A stretch of DNA of 6,272 nt from DATKMG01 sp035541995 (GTDB taxonomy: Bacteria > Acidobacteriota > Terriglobia > Versatilivoradales > Versatilivoraceae). Under the pieces are notes generated by a model. It had not been told where the DNA came from, made no database searches, and was given only the letters and a program-made list of their open reading frames with translations. Made by a program: the position numbers and the translations under genes. Each line of letters opens with the position of its first letter. Positions within the stretch are counted from its first letter, which is position 1. The stretch spans positions 1 through 6,272 of the forward strand of contig DATKMG010000480.1 in the NCBI GenBank assembly GCA_035541995.1, read 5' to 3'. Shown in pieces: positions 1-5,506 of the stretch.

Positions 1-1682
1 TGGTTGATTTTGAAAGAATAGATCCGGGGCGCATATCTCGAGGTCTCGGGGCGGGAGGCGGCAATCGTCTCCAACATCTTGTCCAAAATAAAGAGCCGGC
101 CACGGTGCGCTTGCTCCAGAGCTTGACTCATAATCTCTGCAGTCAGCCCTCCGATTTTGATATCCATTTGCAGGGCTGTAATTCCCTGCCGGGTTCCCGC
201 CACTTTGAAATCCATGTCCCCGTAATGGTCTTCGGCTCCCGCTATGTCGGTCAAGACGGCATACTTGTCCCCTTCCTTCACCAGTCCCATTGCCACTCCA
301 GCCACCGGGGCCTTGATGGGGACTCCGGCATCCATCAGTGATAAGACACCTCCACAGATGCTGGCCATGGAAGAAGAGCCGTTGGATTCCAAAATGTCTG
401 CGACGATCCGGATCGTATAGGGGAACCGATCCTCGGATGGGACAACCGGCAGAATCGCGCGTTCAGCCAGCGCGCCATGCCCAACCTCACGTCTACCCGG
501 ACCCCTCAGGGGAGAGACCTCGCCAACACTGAATGGGGGAAAGTTATAATGCAGCATGAACCGCTTTGAGGATTCGCCTTCCATAATGTCGACTCTCTGT
601 ACGTCCTCGGAGGTCCCCAAGGTTGTAATGACCAAAGCCTGGGTTTCGCCGCGAGTGAACAGTGCCGAACCGTGAGTCCGTGGTAGAAGTCCGACCTCAC
701 AACTGATAGACCGAATTTGGTCAAAAGCCCGCCCGTCCGGACGCCTGTGCCGGCTCAGAATATCGTCCCGGAAAATCCGCTCTTTCAGATGATCGAAAAT
801 CCTGGCAGCTTGCTCGCGCTCGCTCTCGGCCTCTTCCGGATAGGAGGCCAAAAGAGACTCCTTCAAGCCATCGACTTTTTCGTAACTCTCGTTCTTCCCG
901 TACTTCTCCGCATTGAGAGCATCCCTCAAATCATCAGTGATTCGATCAGCGATTTCTGCCGTCAATTGGGAATCGAGGGCAGGAGGCACGACCACGCGTT
1001 TCTGGACATTAATCTGTGCTGCCAGTTCCCTTTGGAGGGCCAGGATATTCTTAATTTCGTTGTGTCCAAAAAGCAGGGCCTCAACCATAGTCGCCTCAGA
1101 TACCTCCTGAGCCCCAGCCTCGACCATGACAATGGCGTCCTCGCTCCCCGCCACCGTGAGGTTCAGCCGACTGTTCTTCAAATCTGAGCTGACAGGATTA
1201 ATCACAAGTTTGTTCTCAACGAGGCCGACACGGACGCCGGCTATCGGAGTCGTGAAAGGGATATCGGAGATCAAGAGCGCCGCAGAGGCTCCGGTGATAC
1301 TCATGATGTCAGGATCGTTATCGTTGTCGGCCGACAACACCAGGGCAATGACCTGAGTCTCACAACGGTAACCCTCCGGGAACAGGGGTCGAATCGGGCG
1401 ATCAATGAGACGGCTGGTTAAGACCTCTTTCTCACTGGGTTTGCCTTCCCGTTTGAAGAAGCCGCCCGGGATGCGCCCGGCAGCATAGTAGTTCTCGCGG
1501 TAATCCACCGTGAGAGGGAAGAAATCCAGGTTCTCTTTGGCTTGTTTTTCGCCACAAGCCGAGACCAGAACGACCGTCTCACCGTAAGTGACTTGAACAG
1601 CTCCACCGGCTTGCTTGGCGAGTTTGCCGGTTTCCAGCGAGAATTCCCGTCCGCCAATCTGTGTACTGACTCGATGCATCAT
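1..1682 (-). CDS. pnp: Polynucleotide phosphorylase (PNPase), 3' end cut off by window edge
   Basis: PNPase is a phosphate-dependent 3'-to-5' exoribonuclease of mRNA decay, acting as a trimer in the cytoplasm and often tied to RNase E/degradosome partners. The reading frame is open from the start at 1682 to the window edge (560 full codons). The first RNase PH domain carries the loop RIPGGFFKREGKPSEKE and then SRLIDRPIRPLFPEG. The helical linker follows, and then the second, catalytic PH domain, with NGSSSMASICGG (phosphate-binding serines) and EDHYGDMDFKVAGT. Asp485 and Asp491 in that motif match the E. coli catalytic pair D486/D492. The visible part ends at PRIYSFKIN, the usual entry to the KH domain, so KH and S1 (about 140 residues) lie outside. 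Two adjacent ATGs (1682 and 1679) are both possible starts; a purine-rich GAGAGAG stretch precedes them as a modest ribosome site. It lies downstream of rpsO, the conserved order. No damage is seen. Confidence 0.98.
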   Translation of the reverse strand, partial: MMHRVSTQIGGREFSLETGKLAKQAGGAVQVTYGETVVLVSACGEKQAKENLDFFPLTVDYRENYYAAGRIPGGFFKREGKPSEKEVLTSRLIDRPIRPLFPEGYRCETQVIALVLSADNDNDPDIMSITGASAALLISDIPFTTPIAGVRVGLVENKLVINPVSSDLKNSRLNLTVAGSEDAIVMVEAGAQEVSEATMVEALLFGHNEIKNILALQRELAAQINVQKRVVVPPALDSQLTAEIADRITDDLRDALNAEKYGKNESYEKVDGLKESLLASYPEEAESEREQAARIFDHLKERIFRDDILSRHRRPDGRAFDQIRSISCEVGLLPRTHGSALFTRGETQALVITTLGTSEDVQRVDIMEGESSKRFMLHYNFPPFSVGEVSPLRGPGRREVGHGALAERAILPVVPSEDRFPYTIRIVADILESNGSSSMASICGGVLSLMDAGVPIKAPVAGVAMGLVKEGDKYAVLTDIAGAEDHYGDMDFKVAGTRQGITALQMDIKIGGLTAEIMSQALEQAHRGRLFILDKMLETIAASRPETSRYAPRIYSFKIN

Positions 1683-1717
1683 AGCTTCTGCTCTCTCTTT
1701 CTTGCCTGGGAACACAA

Positions 1718-1731
1718 AACCCGCTTGGGTT
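1718..1731 (-). promoter_or_regulatory. Small hairpin in the pnp leader
   Basis: Read on the minus strand, AACCC-AAGC-GGGTT forms a perfect 5-bp stem with a 4-nt loop, about 35 nt upstream of the pnp start and just after the rpsO terminator. In enterobacteria the pnp leader contains a stem processed by RNase III and used for autocontrol. Whether this much smaller hairpin has a similar role is only an inference. It is followed by TTGTGTT, which is too poor in T to be a convincing second terminator. Confidence 0.4.
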
Positions 1732-1746
1732 CGACTCCGGACCAAC

Positions 1747-1789
1747 AAAAAAGCGACCTTCGGCTAACTCTAGGGAAGCTCCAGGTCGC
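1747..1789 (-). terminator. Intrinsic terminator between rpsO and pnp
   Basis: On the minus strand GCGACCT (1789-1783) pairs perfectly with AGGTCGC (1759-1753), followed at once by six T residues (1752-1747). The 23-nt interior can fold into two mini-hairpins (GGA-GCT-TCC and CTA-GAGT-TAG), giving a possible three-way junction instead of a simple loop. It begins about 40 nt after the rpsO stop and ends 65 nt before pnp. It should therefore lower pnp relative to rpsO unless it is read through. Confidence 0.82.
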
Positions 1790-1830
1790 GTTTGGTATTG
1801 AGGCGTTCGTGTTCCTGCAAGAAGCAATAT

Positions 1831-2100
1831 CTACTTTCGAATTCCAAGTTTCTGAATCACTCCCCGGTAGCGTTCTACATCTTTCGCTTTGAGATAGTCC
1901 AGAAGTCGGCGTCGCTGCCCAACCAATTTCAGCAGGCCTCGGCGCGAAGAGTGATCCTTCTTATGAATCTTAAAATGATCTGTCAGGTAGTTAATGCGTT
2001 CGCTGAGTAAGGCGATCTGCACTTCCGGAGACCCAGTATCGCTGGAATGGATCTTGTATTGACTGATCACCGTACTCTTGAATTCGCGGGTAAAAACCAT
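1831..2100 (-). CDS. rpsO: 30S ribosomal protein S15
   Basis: S15 is a primary-binding protein of the small ribosomal subunit. It contacts the 16S rRNA central-domain three-way junction and a bridge to the large subunit. The product is 89 residues, exactly the usual length, starting MVFTREFKSTVI. It contains the family signature HSSDTGSPEVQIALLSERIN followed by the LTDHFKIHKKDHSSRRGLL segment, and ends in KLGIRK. The open frame extends 13 codons further upstream, but the ATG at 2100 is chosen because it matches the family start and has GAGGTG about 8 nt before it. The stop is TAG. The gene is followed by a terminator and then pnp. Unlike many bacteria, no truB or ribF lies directly upstream; instead a divergent gene starts at 2323. 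S15 commonly represses its own translation through leader structure, but I could not identify such a structure with confidence here. Confidence 0.98.
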   Translation of the reverse strand: MVFTREFKSTVISQYKIHSSDTGSPEVQIALLSERINYLTDHFKIHKKDHSSRRGLLKLVGQRRRLLDYLKAKDVERYRGVIQKLGIRK

Positions 2101-2322
2101 GAGATCCCACCTCTGGATTAATTCGGACCTTACCGCCAACCTTGAAGGCTAGCATACTTCCCCTGAGCCTGTAAAGCATAAACCCCTCCGAACCCTCCGA
2201 AAGCACTTCCTTAATTGCCTGTTCGATGCTATAAGTGGTCAAGGGATCGAACGAATTGTCGAACGGGGAAACTGGATCGTCAGTCGGGTGATCGACATTC
2301 CATTTGCGCAAGGAGCTGGAAA
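2101..2322. promoter_or_regulatory. Divergent spacer between rpsO and the CMD gene, with short repeats
   Basis: This 222-nt spacer must hold promoters for both directions. On the plus strand TGCTATAAG (2227-2235) fits an extended -10 box for the gene at 2323, with no good -35. That box is flanked by a perfect inverted repeat, GTTCGAT (2221-2227) and ATCGAAC (2246-2252), and TCGAACG recurs at 2247-2253 and 2259-2265. A 9-nt tandem duplication, CCCTCCGAA, occupies 2184-2201. On the minus strand TATGCT (2156-2151) is a weak -10 candidate for rpsO. Minus-strand open reading in this stretch matches no family I know and is not called as a gene. Confidence 0.4.
2310..2315 (+). promoter_or_regulatory. 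Ribosome binding site that decides a TTG start
   Basis: AAGGAG is a near-perfect Shine-Dalgarno site, 7 nt before TTG at 2323. The frame stays open upstream to an ATG at 2215, but that extension (36 residues, rich in Arg, Cys and Trp) looks non-coding and covers the likely promoter. The TTG is therefore preferred. Confidence 0.72.
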
Positions 2323-2691
2323 TTGAAGAAGACCCAAGAAAAGGAAGCAGAGATCATCACTCCCTCTCACTTCGAACCGGCCAAGAAAAAGAAGATTGAA
2401 AGCTACAGCATGCTCGATCCAAAAATGAAGAAGATTTATTTCGAGTTTTATGCTGAGACCTACAAGCCTTCTACTTTGGACCGCAAGACCAAGGAGTTGA
2501 TCGCCATTTCCGCCTCTTTGATATCCAAGTGCCAGGGTTGTCTGGAGGGCCACATCAAGAAGGCCCTGAAACTGGGTGCGACCAGAGAAGAGATCAGCGA
2601 AACTATTGCCATCGCCATGGGAGTCAATGCGGCGAGCGTCGTGGATCTGACTGATATAGCCGCAGCCAACCTCAACCTGCAGCACTTTTAA
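2323..2691 (+). CDS. Carboxymuconolactone decarboxylase / AhpD-like family protein
   Basis: Members of this alpha-helical family include decarboxylases of aromatic catabolism and AhpD, a thiol peroxidase/reductase partner of AhpC. From the TTG start the product is 122 residues, a normal single-domain length. It has a lysine-rich N-terminus, then the core KTKELIAISASLISKCQGC, then LEGHIKKALKLGATREEI. Glu58, Cys70, Cys73 and His77 give E-x11-C-x2-C-x3-H, the spacing of the AhpD catalytic set (E118, C130, C133, H137 in the mycobacterial enzyme). Redox or peroxidase chemistry is therefore more likely than decarboxylation; this is inference from the motif. There is no signal peptide, so it should be cytoplasmic. 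The stop lies 10 nt before an MFS transporter gene, suggesting a two-gene operon. No ahpC is visible, and the physiological substrate is unknown. Confidence 0.9.
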   Translation: MKKTQEKEAEIITPSHFEPAKKKKIESYSMLDPKMKKIYFEFYAETYKPSTLDRKTKELIAISASLISKCQGCLEGHIKKALKLGATREEISETIAIAMGVNAASVVDLTDIAAANLNLQHF

Positions 2692-2701
2692 CCGTGTCGG
2701 A

Positions 2702-3895
2702 ATGAGACGCCTTGCCGGCAACTCCGCTTTGATCCTCATGATTCTTTTTGGTGTGAGCCTGCTCAGCGAGGTCGACTACCAGGTAATCCCACCTCTGTTG
2801 CCCCTGCTTGCCAATGATTTTCATGTGGATCCCGGTTACGCGGGACGGGCCGTCACCGTCTATGCGCTTTCAGCGGCCATGGCCACACTCCTGTTTGGTT
2901 ATCTATCGGACCATTTGGGACGGAAGCCTTTTGTTCAAGCCGGATTGTTTGCTTTCTCAGTGATCACCCTTCTGTCTGCTTTCTCACGCACTATGAACCT
3001 GTTCCTATTGACCCGGTTCTTAACCGGCGTCGCAGCTGCCTCGTTCGCTGTTTCGGCGACCTCCTACGCAGCAGACCATTTTCAATATGAACATCGGGGA
3101 CGCGCCATGGGTTTTCTCACAACTGCCTATTTTGCAGCAGCCATCATAGGCATACCTTCTGCCACTCTGGTCGCCACGGCATGGGGATGGCGGGTGATCT
3201 ATCTGGCCAATTCAATCCTGGCTCTGATTCTGGGAGTATCCGTTGTCCAGTTCCTGGTTCACTCCCCTCCCACTTTGGCAAAGGGTTCAATCCGCGAATT
3301 GGGGCTTGAAAAACTTCGAACCATATTGAACCGTTATGCCCTCCGTGGCGATATGCTTGCGCTGATGACGGGTGTGCTTTTGACATCGGGAGCCACCGTG
3401 GGTTTCATTACTTATTTAGGCAGTCACTTGCATAAGGAACTGCGTCTTTCGATGAGGCAGGTGGGAGGGGTTTTTTTGTGGTGTGGCCTGGCTTCATTGA
3501 TTGGTGCACCTCTCTCCGGTTCCCTATCTGACCGTTTTGGCAAAAGAGCCTTGCTCATCTTCGGAGGAGCGCTGTTGGCTTGTGGAATGATAATCATTCC
3601 TGTGCTTCCGGAAGGGGCATGGCTCTGGATCGCCCTAGGTCTAGCCGGCATGGCCATGGCCTTCCGAATGGCCCCATTGCTGGCGCTGTTAACCGAGATC
3701 GCTTCGCCCGGCGACCGCGGAACTCTCTTGGCTGTTCGAAGTACCTTGTCTCAGTTGGGAATTGCCACGATTTCGTTGGCGGCTTCCTATTGTTACCTTT
3801 ACAGGGGATACCAGGCAGTAGGCGTCCTGGCTGGGAGCCTGACGGCCCTTTCGACTTTAATGATCCTTTTTTGGGTTAGAGAACCCCAAGTGTGA
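2702..3895 (+). CDS. Major facilitator superfamily transporter (12 TM)
   Basis: This is an inner-membrane secondary carrier, 397 residues, the typical length for a 12-helix MFS protein. Motif A appears in both halves: GYLSDHLGRKP at about 66-76 (loop 2-3) and GSLSDRFGKRA at about 273-283 (loop 8-9). RFLTGVAAASF (about 105-115) fits motif B in TM4, and HRGRAMGFLTTAYF leads into TM5. A hydrophilic central loop spans about 188-212. The layout resembles drug:H+ antiporter-type (DHA1) exporters, but the substrate cannot be read from sequence. The ATG at 2702 is the only sensible start; the preceding GTG runs into a stop, and no good Shine-Dalgarno is seen. Translation may therefore be coupled to the CMD/AhpD-like gene ending 11 nt upstream. 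Pairing with a redox-type enzyme suggests export or detoxification of a reactive compound (inference). No obvious intrinsic terminator follows. Confidence 0.95.
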   Translation: MRRLAGNSALILMILFGVSLLSEVDYQVIPPLLPLLANDFHVDPGYAGRAVTVYALSAAMATLLFGYLSDHLGRKPFVQAGLFAFSVITLLSAFSRTMNLFLLTRFLTGVAAASFAVSATSYAADHFQYEHRGRAMGFLTTAYFAAAIIGIPSATLVATAWGWRVIYLANSILALILGVSVVQFLVHSPPTLAKGSIRELGLEKLRTILNRYALRGDMLALMTGVLLTSGATVGFITYLGSHLHKELRLSMRQVGGVFLWCGLASLIGAPLSGSLSDRFGKRALLIFGGALLACGMIIIPVLPEGAWLWIALGLAGMAMAFRMAPLLALLTEIASPGDRGTLLAVRSTLSQLGIATISLAASYCYLYRGYQAVGVLAGSLTALSTLMILFWVREPQV

Positions 3896-4088
3896 CTCCG
3901 GGAAGGGTCCAGTACAATACGGAACACTATTAACACAGCCGAAGGGTCAATAGGTTGGTGGAGGGGGAATAAGCCGAAACTCGGTGCTATATACTCTCAT
4001 CCTGCTGAGCCAATTAATTGCTTACAGTTTGGGGGAAATGGAGCTTCTAATCGGGCGCTCCCTTGCGACTGGTGAATTCCTTCTGGTT

Positions 4089-4109
4089 TCAAGATCATCT
4101 TGATATAAT
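4089..4109 (+). promoter_or_regulatory. Putative promoter -10 box with an abutting perfect palindrome
   Basis: TATAAT (4104-4109) is an exact consensus -10 box. The 15 nt directly before it, TCAAGATCATCTTGA (4089-4103), form a perfect 7-bp inverted repeat around one central base. The palindrome fills almost the whole -35/-10 spacer. The hexamer 17 nt upstream of the -10 (TTCTGG) is a poor -35. A palindrome inside the spacer with a weak -35 is a common arrangement for regulator binding (repressor or MerR-like activator); that reading is an inference. The start point would fall near 4116, leaving a leader of about 85 nt before the ATG at 4201. Confidence 0.55.
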
Positions 4110-4116
4110 TTGGCTG

Positions 4117-4130
4117 CCAGAATTTTCCGC
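4117..4130 (+). repeat. 14-nt exact repeat, copy 1
   Basis: CCAGAATTTTCCGC here is identical to the sequence at 5215-5228. It starts 7 nt after the -10 box, so it would lie at or just after the transcription start of the secreted-protein gene. A palindrome centred at 4096 lies 21 nt upstream of its first base, the same distance as at the second copy. Confidence 0.7.
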
Positions 4131-4183
4131 CCCTGCAACTGGAGACAGGCTTTGGGGACAGCTTGGAAGGGTGGACGCAATTC

Positions 4184-4192
4184 AAAGGAGGT
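4184..4192 (+). promoter_or_regulatory. Very strong ribosome binding site deciding the 4201 start
   Basis: AAAGGAGGT ends 8 nt before the ATG at 4201. The wider stretch AAAGGAGGTTGATCC matches the complement of the 16S rRNA 3' end except for one extra T. The open frame runs upstream to 4063, but this site and the signal peptide that follows show that translation begins at 4201. Confidence 0.9.
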
Positions 4193-4200
4193 TGATCCTG

Positions 4201-4911
4201 ATGCATCGTCAATTCCTAGCCGTTTTCCTCTGTGTCACGCTGTCCGGCTTGGGATTCCAGGTGACTAATGCCGAGGCCCAAGAACAGAGAACCATCCCTC
4301 CGTCAACCCAGTTGAAAATACTCCTGAAAACACTTCTGAGTACCCGAACTAGCCGCGTCGGAGATTCATTCACAGCAGAACTGGCAGAGCCCATTGTGCT
4401 GGCCAACAAGGTCGTGCTGCCCGGGTCAGTCTCGCCTCAAGGTGGTGGTTCATCAGCCGCACTTATCACTGGCGTCGTGACCTCCTTAGAACAGGCTAAG
4501 CGCTTCTCGCAGTTCGGGAGGAAAGCTTCCATGACCCTTAGGTTCGATCGAATCAAGTATGGATCTTGGGAGCAGACGCTGGCAGCTACAGTGGTCAGTG
4601 TTCATGACCCGGTCAGCCAGGGGAAGACGATTAGTACTACAGATGAGGGTACTGTTCAGGCAAAAGAGAATATCAAGGGTGACTTGATTAAGACGGGTGT
4701 GGGAGCAGCTGGAGGTTCTTTGTTAGGACTGATTTTTGGGAGTGTCTCGAAGGGTCTGGCAATCGGGCTTATCGGCGGCGCTGCCACCATTCTTGCCACA
4801 AAGGGGAAAAATGTCGAACTACAGCCAGGTACGGGGTTAATTATCCGACTGGATCATCCTTTTGAAATTCCGACTGAGGCTAAACCTGCTGTGGAAAAGT
4901 TGCAGCCTTGA
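4201..4911 (+). CDS. Exported protein of unknown function with VirB10/TrbI-like beta domain and glycine zipper
   Basis: The product is 236 residues. Residues 1-26 form a Sec signal peptide: MHRQ, then a hydrophobic run, then AEA before Gln27 as a type I peptidase site, so the mature protein should be periplasmic or surface-associated. The mature part opens with IPPSTQLKILLKTLLSTRTS and VGDSFTAELAEPIVLANKVV, followed by LPGS. It later has MTLRFDRIKYGSWEQ. This pattern (threshold polar residue, short beta strands, 'valuable pore' style IP-G-T elements) resembles the C-terminal beta domain of VirB10/TrbI proteins. Residues about 165-200 are a glycine-rich hydrophobic stretch (GVGAAGGSLLGLIFGSVSKG and on), a glycine-zipper type segment that could insert in a membrane. 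The end (about 208-223) returns to beta, GTGLIIRLDHPFEIP. I associate this layout with acidobacterial proteins of unknown role. It stands alone between a promoter and a terminator, with no secretion genes nearby. Confidence 0.88.
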   Translation: MHRQFLAVFLCVTLSGLGFQVTNAEAQEQRTIPPSTQLKILLKTLLSTRTSRVGDSFTAELAEPIVLANKVVLPGSVSPQGGGSSAALITGVVTSLEQAKRFSQFGRKASMTLRFDRIKYGSWEQTLAATVVSVHDPVSQGKTISTTDEGTVQAKENIKGDLIKTGVGAAGGSLLGLIFGSVSKGLAIGLIGGAATILATKGKNVELQPGTGLIIRLDHPFEIPTEAKPAVEKLQP

Positions 4912-4932
4912 TTTTCACAGGATTATTTTTTT
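4906..4932 (+). terminator. Weak hairpin plus T-run overlapping the stop codon
   Basis: CCTTGA (4906-4911, including the TGA stop) can pair with TCA and AGG (4915-4917, 4919-4921), with C4918 bulged and a TTT loop. ATTATTTTTTT follows at once. The stem is short and AT-rich, so it may be only a minor termination site before the stronger hairpin at 4997. Confidence 0.35.
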
Positions 4933-4996
4933 CCAGGTAACCTTTTCTTGGATTGCCCCGTCTAATACAGTATCACTTCACATACTCTCTCCTTGA

Positions 4997-5046
4997 CGAG
5001 AGGGGGGAAATCAAATCAAGACTTTCCCCCTCTCGTTTCTCTCATT
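4997..5046 (+). terminator. Strong stem-loop terminator after the secreted-protein gene
   Basis: CGAGAGGGGGGAAA (4997-5010) pairs with TTTCCCCCTCTCG (5023-5035) over 13 bp with a single bulged G and a 12-nt loop. The tail TTTCTCTCATT is moderately T-rich. The long GC-heavy stem makes termination or 3'-end protection of the preceding transcript likely. The reverse direction lacks a T-run, so it probably works one way. Confidence 0.72.
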
Positions 5047-5154
5047 CCAGTGATTGAGCGGTTTGGCCACCCCGTTTGAATGCTCTCAAGTGATTGTATT
5101 TTAGTGGAATAGCGTTCATTGGCTTGGCAATTTGCTCATTCTAAAGACTCTTTT

Positions 5155-5235
5155 GAAGATAGGGGAAAACGACCACCGTGATGACCTACTGATTATCAGG
5201 TTGAATCACGTCGTCCAGAATTTTCCGCTATTCTC
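5155..5235. repeat. 81-nt imperfect inverted repeat
   Basis: The outer arms 5155-5169 and 5221-5235 pair at 13 of 15 positions, counting one G-U, with GGAAAA against TTTTCC at the inner end. Further in, GAC (5171-5173) pairs with GTC (5213-5215), CGTGAT (5177-5182) with ATCACG (5205-5210), and ACCT plus GAT (5184-5193) with ATCAGGT (5195-5201) around a tiny loop. Internal loops separate the segments. The result is a long rod-like hairpin that could be a structured RNA or a small palindromic repeat element. It has no T-run, so it is not a terminator. Confidence 0.6.
5215..5228 (+). repeat. 14-nt exact repeat, copy 2
   Basis: CCAGAATTTTCCGC is identical to 4117-4130. Here it forms part of the right arm of the 81-nt inverted repeat. 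The CTGAT-T-ATCAG palindrome centred at 5194 lies 21 nt before it, as at copy 1. Confidence 0.7.
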
Positions 5236-5506
5236 CTCTAATTAGTTCATAGTTCTTGAGATTCAACAATCTGGATCTATTTTCCTGTCTTGTTGTGATT
5301 AAATTGTAGGAAGGCCGAGAAACTTCACCGTGAAAGGTTCGGGTGGAAGTTCAGCTGTTCGTGGTTGGTCCGTTTCGTTTGTCCGGCTTTTCACGACAAT
5401 TAACATAGTTAACAAGTAGAGAGTTCATCCTTCTGAATCTCCAAAACCTCTGCGACCTTTTTGACACGCTGGTCACATACACCGTGGAGAGTGATGGGGC
5501 CAGAAG

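Larger units (their letters stand above)
3896..4200 (+). promoter_or_regulatory. Spacer and leader before the secreted-protein gene
   Basis: This stretch of about 305 nt has no supported gene. It contains an 8-nt direct repeat GAAGGGTC (3902-3909 and 3941-3948) and a small stem CCGA-AAC-TCGG (3974-3984). It also holds a 10-nt perfect palindrome CAATTAATTG (4011-4020) and a possible 5-bp stem GGAGC/GCTCC (4040-4061). The putative promoter at 4089-4109 and a strong ribosome site at 4184-4192 are listed separately. No convincing intrinsic terminator for the upstream MFS gene was found. Confidence 0.5.
5047..5506. other. Gene-free region upstream of the sigma factor, rich in inverted repeats
   Basis: No supported gene lies in these 460 nt. 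Apart from the large inverted repeat at 5155-5235, it holds several smaller hairpins. These are AGATT-CAAC-AATCT (5259-5272), an imperfect hairpin AACTTCACC/GGTGGAAGTT (5321-5351, one bulge), and the palindrome TTAAC-ATA-GTTAA (5400-5412), a candidate operator. AGTGATTG occurs twice (5049-5056, 5089-5096). I could not find a convincing ECF-type GGAAC/CGTC promoter or a sigma-70 promoter. The region may hold a structured RNA leader, an operator array or a remnant repeat. Confidence 0.45.

Noticed and set aside
717..1187. Plus-strand open reading frame of 156 codons opposite pnp
   Set aside because: It lies wholly antisense to conserved PNPase coding sequence and its translation resembles no family. 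The open frame is a by-product of pnp codon use.
1724..1746. tRNA-like 3' end (GGGTTCGACTCC followed by CCAACA) on the plus strand
   Set aside because: The T-stem has a G-G mismatch and a wobble, and no matching anticodon or D arm can be found upstream; probably chance, since the opposite strand is the pnp leader.
1991..2311. Minus-strand open frame of 106 codons running into rpsO out of frame
   Set aside because: It overlaps rpsO substantially in another frame, has no recognisable domain, and covers the region where rpsO promoter and leader elements must lie.
3871..3889. Hairpin TTGGGTT-AGAG-AACCCCAA at the end of the MFS gene
   Set aside because: On the plus strand the T-run precedes rather than follows the stem, and it lies inside the coding sequence, so it is not a terminator for this gene.
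3902..3948. 8-nt direct repeat GAAGGGTC
   Set aside because: Too short to stand out from chance in a spacer of this size, with no promoter in a telling position.
4063..4200. N-terminal extension of the secreted protein to an ATG at 4063
   Set aside because: It would place the -10 box, the palindrome and a very strong ribosome site inside the gene, and bury the signal peptide.
5461..5466. Perfect TTGACA -35 box just before the sigma factor gene
   Set aside because: No acceptable -10 hexamer lies 15-19 nt downstream, and the start would fall almost on the initiation codon.
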